DNA of 64,000 bases from Helcococcus kunzii ATCC 51366 (GTDB lineage Bacteria > Bacillota > Clostridia > Tissierellales > Peptoniphilaceae), in contig NZ_JH601088.1 in the NCBI RefSeq assembly GCF_000245755.1, forward strand, positions 807,335 to 871,334, written 5' to 3'. Below are positions 53,923 through 62,008 of this stretch, in pieces (position 1 is the first letter of the stretch; each line of letters begins with the position of its first letter). The notes beneath the pieces were generated by a model that saw only the letters and a program-made list of their open reading frames with translations, was not told the origin of the DNA and searched no databases. Made by a program: the position numbers and the translations under genes.

Positions 53923-56040
53923 ATGTCAAAAATCAGAATATACGAACTAGCAAAAGAAGTTGACTTAAGTAGTAAAGAATTGATGAAAGTACTTGATGAA
54001 GAATTCGGTCTAGAATTTACAAGTCACATGGCTGTAATTGACGGGGAAAATTTGGAGTTAATTAGAGAGTATTTTAATGAAATTGAAGAAGAAAAAGCTA
54101 AAAAAGCAAAGAAAAATGTTCAATTTGAAGAAGATATAGAAGATGTTGATGATGATATCGATGATGAATATAAAGAATACGAAGAAAAAGTAGTTAAATC
54201 CAAAAATAAAAAGAAAAAAAAGAAAAAGAAATCAGAGGCTAATATAAAAACTGCAGAAGAAAAAGTAGAAGAAGAAAAAAACAATGATTCAAATATTGTT
54301 TACATTGAAGAAGATATAACTGTAAAAGAATTTGCTGATGCAATTGGTAAGCCAGTATCTACATTAATCACTGAATTGATGAAATCTGGTTTAATGCTAA
54401 ATATGAATCAAAGTTTAACTTTTGAACAAGCATTTGAACTTGGTGCAGCATTTAATATTGAAGTAGAAATAAAAGAAGATGAAATTAGTGAAGAAGATGA
54501 TATTTCTAAATTAGATTTTGAAGATAAAGAAGAAGCTCTTGTTTTAAGAGCTCCTGTTGTTACAGTTATGGGTCATGTTGACCATGGTAAAACATCTCTT
54601 CTAGATAGTTTAAGAAATTCAAGAGTTACAGAATCAGAAGCTGGTGGTATTACTCAGCATATTGGGGCATCCACAGTATATGTTAATGATAAAAAAATTG
54701 TATTTTTAGATACTCCAGGACACGAAGCATTTACTCAAATGAGATTAAGAGGTGCAAATACTACTGATATAGTTATTTTGGTTGTCGCTGCTGATGACGG
54801 GGTTATGCCACAAACAATTGAAGCGATAAATCACGCGAAAGTTTCCGGTGTACCTATAATTGTTGCTATTAATAAGATTGATAAATATGAAGCAAATCCA
54901 GACAAGGTTAAATCAGAACTTACCGAATACGGTCTAACTCCAGAAGAATGGGGTGGAGATACAATAATGATGCCTGTATCAGCTTTAACAGGTGAAGGCA
55001 TGGAAGATTTAATGGAAATGATCCTAATGGTTGCTGAAATGGAAGAATTAAAAGCAAATCCTAATAGACCAGCAATTGGGGTAGTTATTGAAGCTAATCT
55101 TGATAAAGGTAGAGGACCTGTTGCGAGTGTATTAATTAGTAAAGGTACTTTACACCAAGGTGACTTTGTTGTATCAGGACATTCAAGCGGTAAAGTAAGA
55201 GCTATGTTTGATAGTAATCAAAAAAATGTTAAGAAAGCAAAACCTTCAACAGCTGTACAAATTTTAGGTTTATCAGATGTACCAGAAGCTGGTGATAAAA
55301 TATATGCAGTAGAAGAAAAATTAGGTAAAAAATATGCTGATTCTGCTAAACAAAGAGAAAAAGATGAATATATCAGAAGAACATCTAAAGTTAATTTAGA
55401 TCAACTATTTGAAGATATTAGCGAAGGTGATGTTAAAGACTTAAATATTATTGTTAAAACAGACGTTAAAGGTACAATAGAAGCAGTTTCTTCATCTTTA
55501 GAAAAACTTTCAAATGATGAAGTTAAGGTAAATATTGTGCATGGTGCAACTGGTGGTATCAATGAATCTGATGTTATGTTAGCTTCTGCATCAAATGCTG
55601 TAATTATTGGATTTAATGTAAGACCAAATGCTATAGCTAAATCTCAAGCTGAAGAAAACAATATTGAAATAAGAACATATAGAGTTATTTATGAAGCTAT
55701 TGAAGATATTGAAAAAGCTATAAAAGGTATGCTTGCACCACAATACGAAGAACAAGTTACTGGTATCGCAGAAATTAGAGAAGTATTTAAGGTACCAAAT
55801 GCAGGAAATGTTGCAGGTATTTATGTAACTAATGGTCAAATACAAAGAAACGGAAAAGCTAGACTTATAAGAAATAATATCGTGGTATTTGAAGGTGAAA
55901 TATCCTCATTGAGAAGATTTAAGGATGATGTTAGAGAATTAAATCAAGGATATGAAGGTGGTTTAAGTATCAAAAATTATAACGATATTAAAGTTGGAGA
56001 TACAATTGAAGCTTTCATTGATAAGGAAGTAGAAAGATAG
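53923..56040 (+). CDS. infB: translation initiation factor IF-2
   Basis: The ATG at 53923 follows AGGTGG and gives MSKIRIYELAKEV, the classic IF-2 start; a GTG at 53908 overlapping the rnpM stop is less likely. The 705-residue protein has an IF2_N domain, a Lys/Glu-rich linker (about 55-125), a second IF2_N module, then the G domain with GHVDHGKTSL (about 213-222), DTPGHEAF, NKIDK and SAL. Domains II to IV follow to the end. The N-terminal linker is short compared with enterobacterial IF-2. Confidence 0.97.
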   Translation: MSKIRIYELAKEVDLSSKELMKVLDEEFGLEFTSHMAVIDGENLELIREYFNEIEEEKAKKAKKNVQFEEDIEDVDDDIDDEYKEYEEKVVKSKNKKKKKKKKSEANIKTAEEKVEEEKNNDSNIVYIEEDITVKEFADAIGKPVSTLITELMKSGLMLNMNQSLTFEQAFELGAAFNIEVEIKEDEISEEDDISKLDFEDKEEALVLRAPVVTVMGHVDHGKTSLLDSLRNSRVTESEAGGITQHIGASTVYVNDKKIVFLDTPGHEAFTQMRLRGANTTDIVILVVAADDGVMPQTIEAINHAKVSGVPIIVAINKIDKYEANPDKVKSELTEYGLTPEEWGGDTIMMPVSALTGEGMEDLMEMILMVAEMEELKANPNRPAIGVVIEANLDKGRGPVASVLISKGTLHQGDFVVSGHSSGKVRAMFDSNQKNVKKAKPSTAVQILGLSDVPEAGDKIYAVEEKLGKKYADSAKQREKDEYIRRTSKVNLDQLFEDISEGDVKDLNIIVKTDVKGTIEAVSSSLEKLSNDEVKVNIVHGATGGINESDVMLASASNAVIIGFNVRPNAIAKSQAEENNIEIRTYRVIYEAIEDIEKAIKGMLAPQYEEQVTGIAEIREVFKVPNAGNVAGIYVTNGQIQRNGKARLIRNNIVVFEGEISSLRRFKDDVRELNQGYEGGLSIKNYNDIKVGDTIEAFIDKEVER

Positions 56041-56047
56041 GATAGTT

Positions 56048-56425
56048 ATGGATAAGAAAAGAATTAAGAGAATAGAATCCGAACTAAAAAAAGAAATTTC
56101 AGCATTAATTAATACTGAATTAAAAAATCCAAGAATTGCTCCTATAACATCCATTACAGAAGTTGATTTAACAGATGATTTACAATCTGCAAAAATATAT
56201 GTATCTGTATTTGGAAAAGAATATGAAAAAAAAGAAACCATAGAAGCTTTACAACATTCAATAGGGTTTATTAAACGTGAATTAGGTAAAAGAATGCAAT
56301 TAAGACATATTCCTGAGTTAAAGATTATTCTTGATGAACATATTGAAGAAGCAATGAGAATGGAAAAATTAATTAGTGATGTTATAAAAAAAGATGAAGA
56401 GGCAAGAAATGAACGTGAAGAATAA
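56048..56425 (+). CDS. rbfA: ribosome-binding factor A
   Basis: The 125-residue KH-fold protein has KRIKRIESELKKEISALI at the start, LKNPRIAPITSITEVDLTDDLQSAKIYVSVFG (about 26-57) and LRHIPELKIILDEHIEEAMRME near the end, all typical of RbfA. It acts in late 30S maturation and cold adaptation. It overlaps nrnA by 17 bases. Confidence 0.95.
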   Translation: MDKKRIKRIESELKKEISALINTELKNPRIAPITSITEVDLTDDLQSAKIYVSVFGKEYEKKETIEALQHSIGFIKRELGKRMQLRHIPELKIILDEHIEEAMRMEKLISDVIKKDEEARNEREE

Positions 56426-57377
56426 TTTCTTTAAGCTTGTTCAACAATCAAATAATATATTAATAAGTGCACATGTAAATCCAGATGGTGATGCAATAGG
56501 ATCATCATTTGGATTAGCACTTGTGCTTCAAAGTTTAGGTAAAAATGCAAAAATCATTAGAAATGATCATTATCCAACAAATTTAGAGTTTTTAAAAAGA
56601 GAAGATTTATACTTTAACGATGATTTTGATGATATTGATTTATTTATTGCTGTTGATAGTGCCGATATAAAAAGAATTGGGATAAGTAAAACTTATTTTG
56701 ATAAAGCAAAATCTACAGTATGTATTGATCATCACATCACAAATGAAGGGTATGCGGATATAAATATTATCCTAAGATCAAGCTCTACATGTGAAATGCT
56801 TGCAGAAATGCTTATTGATTATGATGTATACATTCCTCAAGATGCTGCAACATATTTTTATCTTGGTATATTGACTGATACTTTTAGATTTAGTTATGTA
56901 TCTGCGAATTCAACAACATTAAGAGTTGCTGCAAATTTACTGGATATAAATGCGGATAAAAATTTAATTCATGAAAATCTCTATGAAAAATTAAATACAA
57001 ATCTTTTATTTTTCCAAGCTGAAGTTATAAAAAATGCAACAAGAATCGGAGATAAAATTATCGCAGCTAAAATTACAAGAGAATTAGTGCGTAAATATGG
57101 ACTTGATTTTGATAAAATTGAAAATATTGTATCAGTGTTAAGATCTATCGATGGCATTGAAGTATCTGCTATAGTACGTGAAGATGGAGATATTGAACAA
57201 AAATTAAGTTTCAGATCACAAAATATAGTAGATGTATCCGAAATTGCTAAAGAATTTGGCGGTGGAGGACATACTAGAGCTGCGGGAGCATCATGTAAAG
57301 GATCTGTTGATGAAGTATTTGATATATTATTAAACAGATTGGAGAAATTATATGAAGACGGGGATATTAGTCGTTAA
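56409..57377 (+). CDS. nrnA: DHH-family nanoRNase/pAp phosphatase
   Basis: The ATG at 56409 lies seven bases after AAGAGG and is chosen over an ATG at 56394 deeper in rbfA. The 322-residue product has the DHH phosphoesterase motifs SAHVNPDGDAIGSS (about 18-31), VDSAD, CIDHH and the DHHA1 motif GGGGHTRAAG near the end. NrnA degrades 2-5 nucleotide RNAs and dephosphorylates pAp. It overlaps truB by 26 bases. Confidence 0.94.
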   Translation: MNVKNNFFKLVQQSNNILISAHVNPDGDAIGSSFGLALVLQSLGKNAKIIRNDHYPTNLEFLKREDLYFNDDFDDIDLFIAVDSADIKRIGISKTYFDKAKSTVCIDHHITNEGYADINIILRSSSTCEMLAEMLIDYDVYIPQDAATYFYLGILTDTFRFSYVSANSTTLRVAANLLDINADKNLIHENLYEKLNTNLLFFQAEVIKNATRIGDKIIAAKITRELVRKYGLDFDKIENIVSVLRSIDGIEVSAIVREDGDIEQKLSFRSQNIVDVSEIAKEFGGGGHTRAAGASCKGSVDEVFDILLNRLEKLYEDGDISR

Positions 57378-58245
57378 TAAATCAGAAAGTTTAACTTCAC
57401 ATGATGTTGTGTCTATTTTGAGAAGAAAATTAAATATAAAAAGAATCGGACATACGGGTACTTTAGATCCTATGGCTACAGGAGTATTGCCTATATGTAT
57501 AGGAAATTCGACAAGAATTAGCAGCTATATAATGGAGCAAGGAAAATCCTATATAGCAGAATTAAAGTTTGGCACATCTACTACAACATATGATTCAACG
57601 GGAGATGTAGTAGACAAATCAGATAACACATTATTTTCAGAAAAACAGATAAATGATGCTTTGGCATCTTTCAAAGGAGAAATTGAACAATATCCTCCTA
57701 AATATTCTGCGATAAAAGTAGATGGGAAAAAATTATATGAATATGCCAGACAAGGACAAGATGTCGAAATAAAGCCTAGAAAAATAAAAATATATGATAT
57801 TAAGTTGATTTCAATTAAAGATGAGACTTGTGTGATTGAAATTGATTGTTCTAAAGGTACTTATATAAGATCATTAATTCATGATTTAGGTCTGAAATTA
57901 AATAGTTTTGCACATATGACAGATTTAGTAAGAAATAGAGTTGGAAAGTTTTACCTTAAAGATGCACTTGATATCTCTAAAATTGATGAATACAATCTTT
58001 CTGAAATTGAATCAAGAATAATAGACATGGAAGATGCACTATATAACTTAAATAAAATTGATATAAAAGATGATGTTTTTATTAGATTAATTAATGGACA
58101 AAAATTAAATATTAACTCATTAACTTTTAATGGAAAATATTTAGAAAATGATGATATTATAGTTAGTGTAAATAATAAATTTATCGGTATAGGAAAAGTT
58201 AAAAATAATATATTAAAAATGGAGAAAGTATTGTGTCAAGAGTGA
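57352..58245 (+). CDS. truB: tRNA pseudouridine(55) synthase
   Basis: The 297-residue protein has GHTGTLDPMATGVLPI with the catalytic Asp (about 34-49), KSYIAELKFG and YPPKYSAIKVDGKKLYEYAR (about 103-122), then SKGTYIRSLIHDLG. It modifies U55 in the T-loop of tRNAs. The start with GGAG seven bases upstream lies inside nrnA; the stop overlaps ribF by 13 bases. Confidence 0.97.
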   Translation: MKTGILVVNKSESLTSHDVVSILRRKLNIKRIGHTGTLDPMATGVLPICIGNSTRISSYIMEQGKSYIAELKFGTSTTTYDSTGDVVDKSDNTLFSEKQINDALASFKGEIEQYPPKYSAIKVDGKKLYEYARQGQDVEIKPRKIKIYDIKLISIKDETCVIEIDCSKGTYIRSLIHDLGLKLNSFAHMTDLVRNRVGKFYLKDALDISKIDEYNLSEIESRIIDMEDALYNLNKIDIKDDVFIRLINGQKLNINSLTFNGKYLENDDIIVSVNNKFIGIGKVKNNILKMEKVLCQE

Positions 58246-59159
58246 TAGATTTAGATATAGAAAAATTTAATTTTGATAGATCTGTTATTGGTCTAGGTAA
58301 TTTTGATGGCTTTCATATTGGTCATAGAGAAGTGATTAAAAAAGTTATTGAAATTTCAAAAAAAGAAAATATTAAATCTTCTGTACTAGTTTTTAAACAA
58401 CATACAAATGAGGTGTTTCCACATTTTCCAAGGTATTATATTTCTTCTTTACAGGATAAAATTGATACATTAACAAAGTTGGATATTGATTATATTTTTA
58501 TAATTAATTTTACAATTGAATTTGCTCAATTATCAAACGAAGAATTTATTTTAGATTTTATAAAGGACTCATTAAATGCTGATATTTTAGTTTGTGGACC
58601 GGATTATACATTTGGTAAACTTTCAAAGGGTACGGTTAAAGAATTATATCAATATCAGGCAGAAAACAAAATAAAAGTATATATTCAAGATTATGTAAAA
58701 GATGGAAATCGTAAAGTATCTTCTACAACAATTAGAAATTTGATACAAAACGGTCAAGTTAATTTAATTAAAGACCTCTTGGGTGACAATTATACAATTA
58801 CTGGAGAAGTGATCCATGGATATAAGATAGGATCAAGAGAATTAGGTTATCCTACAGCTAATATAAAGTTAAATTTTCGATATATAATGCCAGGTGAAGG
58901 TGTTTATCTAACATATGTATACTATAATGATAATAAATATCTTTCATTAACTTCAATTGGCACCAATCCTACTGTTACAGATAATTTAGATATAAAACTT
59001 GAAGTATATATTATAGATTTTAATAAAGAAATTTATGGTGAAACATTAAAAATTGAATTTATTGAAAAGATAAGAAATCAAGTAAAATTTGATACTAAAG
59101 AAGAACTAATTAAACAAATGGATAGTGATTATCAGTTTGCTATTAATTATTTCAAATAA
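58233..59159 (+). CDS. ribF: bifunctional riboflavin kinase/FAD synthetase
   Basis: It starts with GTG at 58233 behind GGAG. The 308-residue protein has an N-terminal nucleotidyltransferase domain (GLGNFDGFHIGHREV near 21-35; CGPDYTFGKLSKGT; SSTTIRNLI) and a C-terminal riboflavin kinase domain (GYKIGSRELGYPTANIKL near 197-214; YGE). It makes FMN and then FAD, which also serves the flavoprotein encoded at 17561. The order truB-ribF-rpsO is usual. Confidence 0.95.
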   Translation: MSRVIDLDIEKFNFDRSVIGLGNFDGFHIGHREVIKKVIEISKKENIKSSVLVFKQHTNEVFPHFPRYYISSLQDKIDTLTKLDIDYIFIINFTIEFAQLSNEEFILDFIKDSLNADILVCGPDYTFGKLSKGTVKELYQYQAENKIKVYIQDYVKDGNRKVSSTTIRNLIQNGQVNLIKDLLGDNYTITGEVIHGYKIGSRELGYPTANIKLNFRYIMPGEGVYLTYVYYNDNKYLSLTSIGTNPTVTDNLDIKLEVYIIDFNKEIYGETLKIEFIEKIRNQVKFDTKEELIKQMDSDYQFAINYFK

Positions 59160-59200
59160 CTTTACTTTTATAATTGACTATGGTAAACTATTTAAGTACT

Positions 59201-59241
59201 TTAGCTTGGTTAATGGAATACTCCGATCTTAGCTCGGTTAA
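59201..59241 (+). promoter_or_regulatory. rpsO leader with direct repeats
   Basis: TTAGCTTGGTTAA (59201-59213) and TTAGCTCGGTTAA (59229-59241) differ at one base and are 28 bases apart in the roughly 110-base gap before rpsO. Ribosomal protein S15 often controls its own mRNA through a structured leader, and this is the only structured-looking part. I cannot assign it to a known S15 leader class. Confidence 0.4.
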
Positions 59242-59271
59242 AGATATAAAAAATATATAGGAGGAAGAAAT

Positions 59272-59538
59272 ATGATTTCAAACGAAAAGAAAGTTGAATT
59301 AATTAAAGAATACGGTCAAAAAGAAGGAGATACAGGTTCTCCAGAAGTGCAAATTGCAATCTTTACACAAAGAATTAATGAATTAACAAATCATTTAAAA
59401 TCTAATCCAAAAGACCACTCTTCAAGAAGAGGTTTATATAAATTAATCGGTCAAAGAAGAGGATTATTAAAATATTTAGAAAAGAAAGATATTGAAAGAT
59501 ATCGTGCTATCATTGAAAAATTACAAATCAGAAGATAG
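59272..59538 (+). CDS. rpsO: 30S ribosomal protein S15
   Basis: The 88-residue protein has the exact S15 length and motifs: [22 protein letters not shown] (about 18-39), [25 protein letters not shown] (about 44-68). AGGAGG precedes the ATG. In most bacteria pnp follows; here two membrane-associated genes intervene. Confidence 0.98.
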   Translation: MISNEKKVELIKEYGQKEGDTGSPEVQIAIFTQRINELTNHLKSNPKDHSSRRGLYKLIGQRRGLLKYLEKKDIERYRAIIEKLQIRR

Positions 59539-59562
59539 TTAAATTTTTAGAATGAAAATATT

Positions 59563-59611
59563 AAGAAGCTGTTACATATAGACTAAAAGTTAATATGTGA
59601 TAGCTTCTTTT
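59563..59611 (+). terminator. intrinsic terminator after rpsO
   Basis: AAGAAGCTGTTACATAT (59563-59579) pairs with ATATGTGATAGCTTCTT (59593-59609), followed by T. Confidence 0.9.
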
Positions 59612-59707
59612 ACATTAATACTACATAAATTTTTATTACACTAAAAATATGAAATATAATAAGCAAATATTGTATAATGTATATACTGAATAAAATATTG
59701 GATGTAA

Positions 59708-60916
59708 ATGATTATGGAAAAAATTTTAACAACAATTAAATCAAAATTAAATAATAATAAAACATTAAATTATATTGTGTGTTATATAATGATATTAATA
59801 ATTCTATTTCCAATTTCAATTTACAATATTGATTTAGGAAAATATTTTATATATCTACCAATAACCATTATTGCAATATCAATATTATTTCTCTATTATC
59901 ATTATAGAAAAGATGTACTCATAAAAAATTTTACTATTATGATAATAGTTTCTTGTATTGCATTAGTAGTAAATAAAGTTGATATGAAGTATTTTATTTT
60001 TACATTTTTAGCTATGACAGGTGCTACTTTAATGTTTTATTACCTGCAAGACGTTAATTATGAAATCTTATTTGAAGCATTAAGTGACTATTCAATTTTA
60101 CTTTTAGGATTAAATGCAATTACTTCATTACTTTATCAAAATGGTTTAACAATTGTAAATTACATAATCCCATTGAGATTTTTGGGGGTTGGTAATCAAA
60201 TAACACCATTTATACTGTTTTATTTATCTATCTGTATTATTAGATATATTTTATATAAAGATAGTATTTTAAGATTAATATTTGCAGGTATATTTTCCGT
60301 TATTTCATTGATATTTGCAAGTAGTGCTACAGGTATGATAGGATTTATGACTTATTGCATATTAATAGGTGTTTTTTATTGGATTAATACAAATAAGAAA
60401 GTTAATTTAGATATAAAATACAAAGTTCTTATTATATTAGGTACAATATTTTTAATACATATTTTAGTTATTGTTTTTGATATACAAAATAACTTTGCTT
60501 ATTTATTAAATAAGTTTTTCCACAAAAATATAACATTAACTAATAGAACTTTAATTTGGAAAGAAGTATTTAGATTAATAAAGTCTTCATTCCTTTTTGG
60601 AAATGGGATGCCGTATTTAGATAGTCAAGTGTTTATGAAATATGATGGAAATAAACTAGGTACTCATAACTTATTCCTTGAGATGACTGTAATTGGTGGT
60701 TTACCAGCACTTACGATATTTATAATTACTATTTATAATACAATTAAAAAGATGTTATATATTAAAAATAAAGGTATCAGAAATGTTTTCATTGCATATT
60801 TTATTTCATTCTTTGCAATGTCTATTACTGAAGTATATACTATAACAATTATTTTAATGGTATTTATAACTCCCGCATTATTAATAAAATTTAATAAGAG
60901 GTATACAAATGTTTAA
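59708..60916 (+). CDS. O-antigen ligase/polymerase-like membrane protein
   Basis: The 402-residue protein has about ten to eleven hydrophobic segments with one large external loop late in the sequence (about 265-325), containing NRTLIWKEVFRLIKSSFLFGNGM and GTHNLFLE. That arrangement, with Arg/Glu in an NRxxxW motif and a later HNxxLE motif, is the Wzy/WaaL O-antigen ligase pattern. Such proteins polymerise or transfer lipid-linked glycans outside the membrane. Two ATGs (59708 and 59714) are possible and neither has a good ribosome site. It lies alone with the next gene, far from recognisable glycan genes. Confidence 0.75.
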   Translation: MIMEKILTTIKSKLNNNKTLNYIVCYIMILIILFPISIYNIDLGKYFIYLPITIIAISILFLYYHYRKDVLIKNFTIMIIVSCIALVVNKVDMKYFIFTFLAMTGATLMFYYLQDVNYEILFEALSDYSILLLGLNAITSLLYQNGLTIVNYIIPLRFLGVGNQITPFILFYLSICIIRYILYKDSILRLIFAGIFSVISLIFASSATGMIGFMTYCILIGVFYWINTNKKVNLDIKYKVLIILGTIFLIHILVIVFDIQNNFAYLLNKFFHKNITLTNRTLIWKEVFRLIKSSFLFGNGMPYLDSQVFMKYDGNKLGTHNLFLEMTVIGGLPALTIFIITIYNTIKKMLYIKNKGIRNVFIAYFISFFAMSITEVYTITIILMVFITPALLIKFNKRYTNV

Positions 60917-61823
60917 TAAAAAAGAAAAATTAATTATCATATTATTAGCTACTGTTTCTCTGATTTTGCTATTTTTCAGAATTGGAGACTTAACTGAAAA
61001 AATTGAACAACAAAATAAGGCTATTCAAGATACACAAAAAAATATTAATACAAGTATAAATAATTTAAAGGCTTCATTAAAGAAACCAAATATTACTCAA
61101 GGAGAAGATGCTACAACTGAACTTTTATATTCATTTAATAAGTTTGACACTGAAAAAAATAAAGTGGTAGCAAATTTTAGTGTTTCTCCAAAAGAATTTA
61201 ACAAAAATTTAGAGACTTATTTAATATCCGATGGTCAAGCGTTTCAACTTAAGAAAAAAGATTATGTATTTAAAGGTTCAAGAGCATTTAGCTTAAATGA
61301 TAAATTTATTAATGTTATAAGTTATGTATTAGATGATGTAACAAGAACTGATGCGGTTAATCCAGAAATCTATGATACAAAAGTAGGGGAGCTAATATTA
61401 CCTAAGATGTCTGTGTCAGTAAAAAATTTTACTGATAGTATTGCTCAAGATACATTTAATGCAAATCTAATTTTCAAATTGCAAGTAAAAGATGCAAAAG
61501 AACAATTTGTTGAAAAGAATGAACAAAAAACAGCTAATTTCAACCAATTTGAAATTAATTTAAAGAAAAATGATGAATTGGTTTATACTGAAAAATTTGA
61601 TATGAATTTACCTTCAACATTGTTAGATTTTCATGAAGTAAAATTATCAACGGATTTTACTTATACTGATAAAATTGAAATATATTATAGTCTTGTAGAT
61701 GATTTCAACTTAACTCATAAGAAAAATATTCTTCTATATGAAAATATGAAAAAACAAACAGTTCCAGATGTTGTACAAGTATTTGGTAAAAATCCAAATG
61801 AAGTTTTATATGAATATAAATAA
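60909..61823 (+). CDS. membrane-anchored coiled-coil protein of unknown function
   Basis: The 304-residue protein has an N-terminal membrane segment (about 8-24), a predicted short coiled coil (about 28-58, rich in Glu, Gln, Lys and Asn at heptad spacing), and a beta-rich domain (about 65-290) with no motif I know. It would lie outside the membrane. It starts eight bases inside the O-antigen-ligase-like gene and is followed by a terminator, so the two are co-expressed; it may be a cofactor for that enzyme. Confidence 0.7.
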   Translation: MFNKKEKLIIILLATVSLILLFFRIGDLTEKIEQQNKAIQDTQKNINTSINNLKASLKKPNITQGEDATTELLYSFNKFDTEKNKVVANFSVSPKEFNKNLETYLISDGQAFQLKKKDYVFKGSRAFSLNDKFINVISYVLDDVTRTDAVNPEIYDTKVGELILPKMSVSVKNFTDSIAQDTFNANLIFKLQVKDAKEQFVEKNEQKTANFNQFEINLKKNDELVYTEKFDMNLPSTLLDFHEVKLSTDFTYTDKIEIYYSLVDDFNLTHKKNILLYENMKKQTVPDVVQVFGKNPNEVLYEYK

Positions 61824-61844
61824 TCTAATTATAGGTGAAAAATA

Positions 61845-61897
61845 AAAAGGGTCTATTGTAAAATGACTTATTGTCATTTTGCAACAGACTCTTTTAT
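61845..61897 (+). terminator. intrinsic terminator before pnp
   Basis: AAAAGGGTCTATTGTAAAATGAC (first 20 bases from 61845) pairs with the arm at 61873-61895 ending GCAACAGACTCTTTT. Confidence 0.9.
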
Positions 61898-61980
61898 ATT
61901 ATATATTTATTAGTGGCATATATTCATATTTCTTTAAGTATATGGTATTATTAAAGAGTAATAAAAAGATTAAATATGTG

Positions 61981-61996
61981 GATAGCGGGTGCTATC
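61981..61996 (+). promoter_or_regulatory. pnp leader hairpin next to the ribosome site
   Basis: GATAGC, loop GGGT, GCTATC form a perfect 6-bp stem that ends directly before the ribosome site AAAGGAG (61997-62003). Leader hairpins of pnp are targets of autoregulation by PNPase and RNase III in other bacteria; here this is inferred by analogy. Confidence 0.5.
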
Positions 61997-62008
61997 AAAG
62001 GAGAAACA

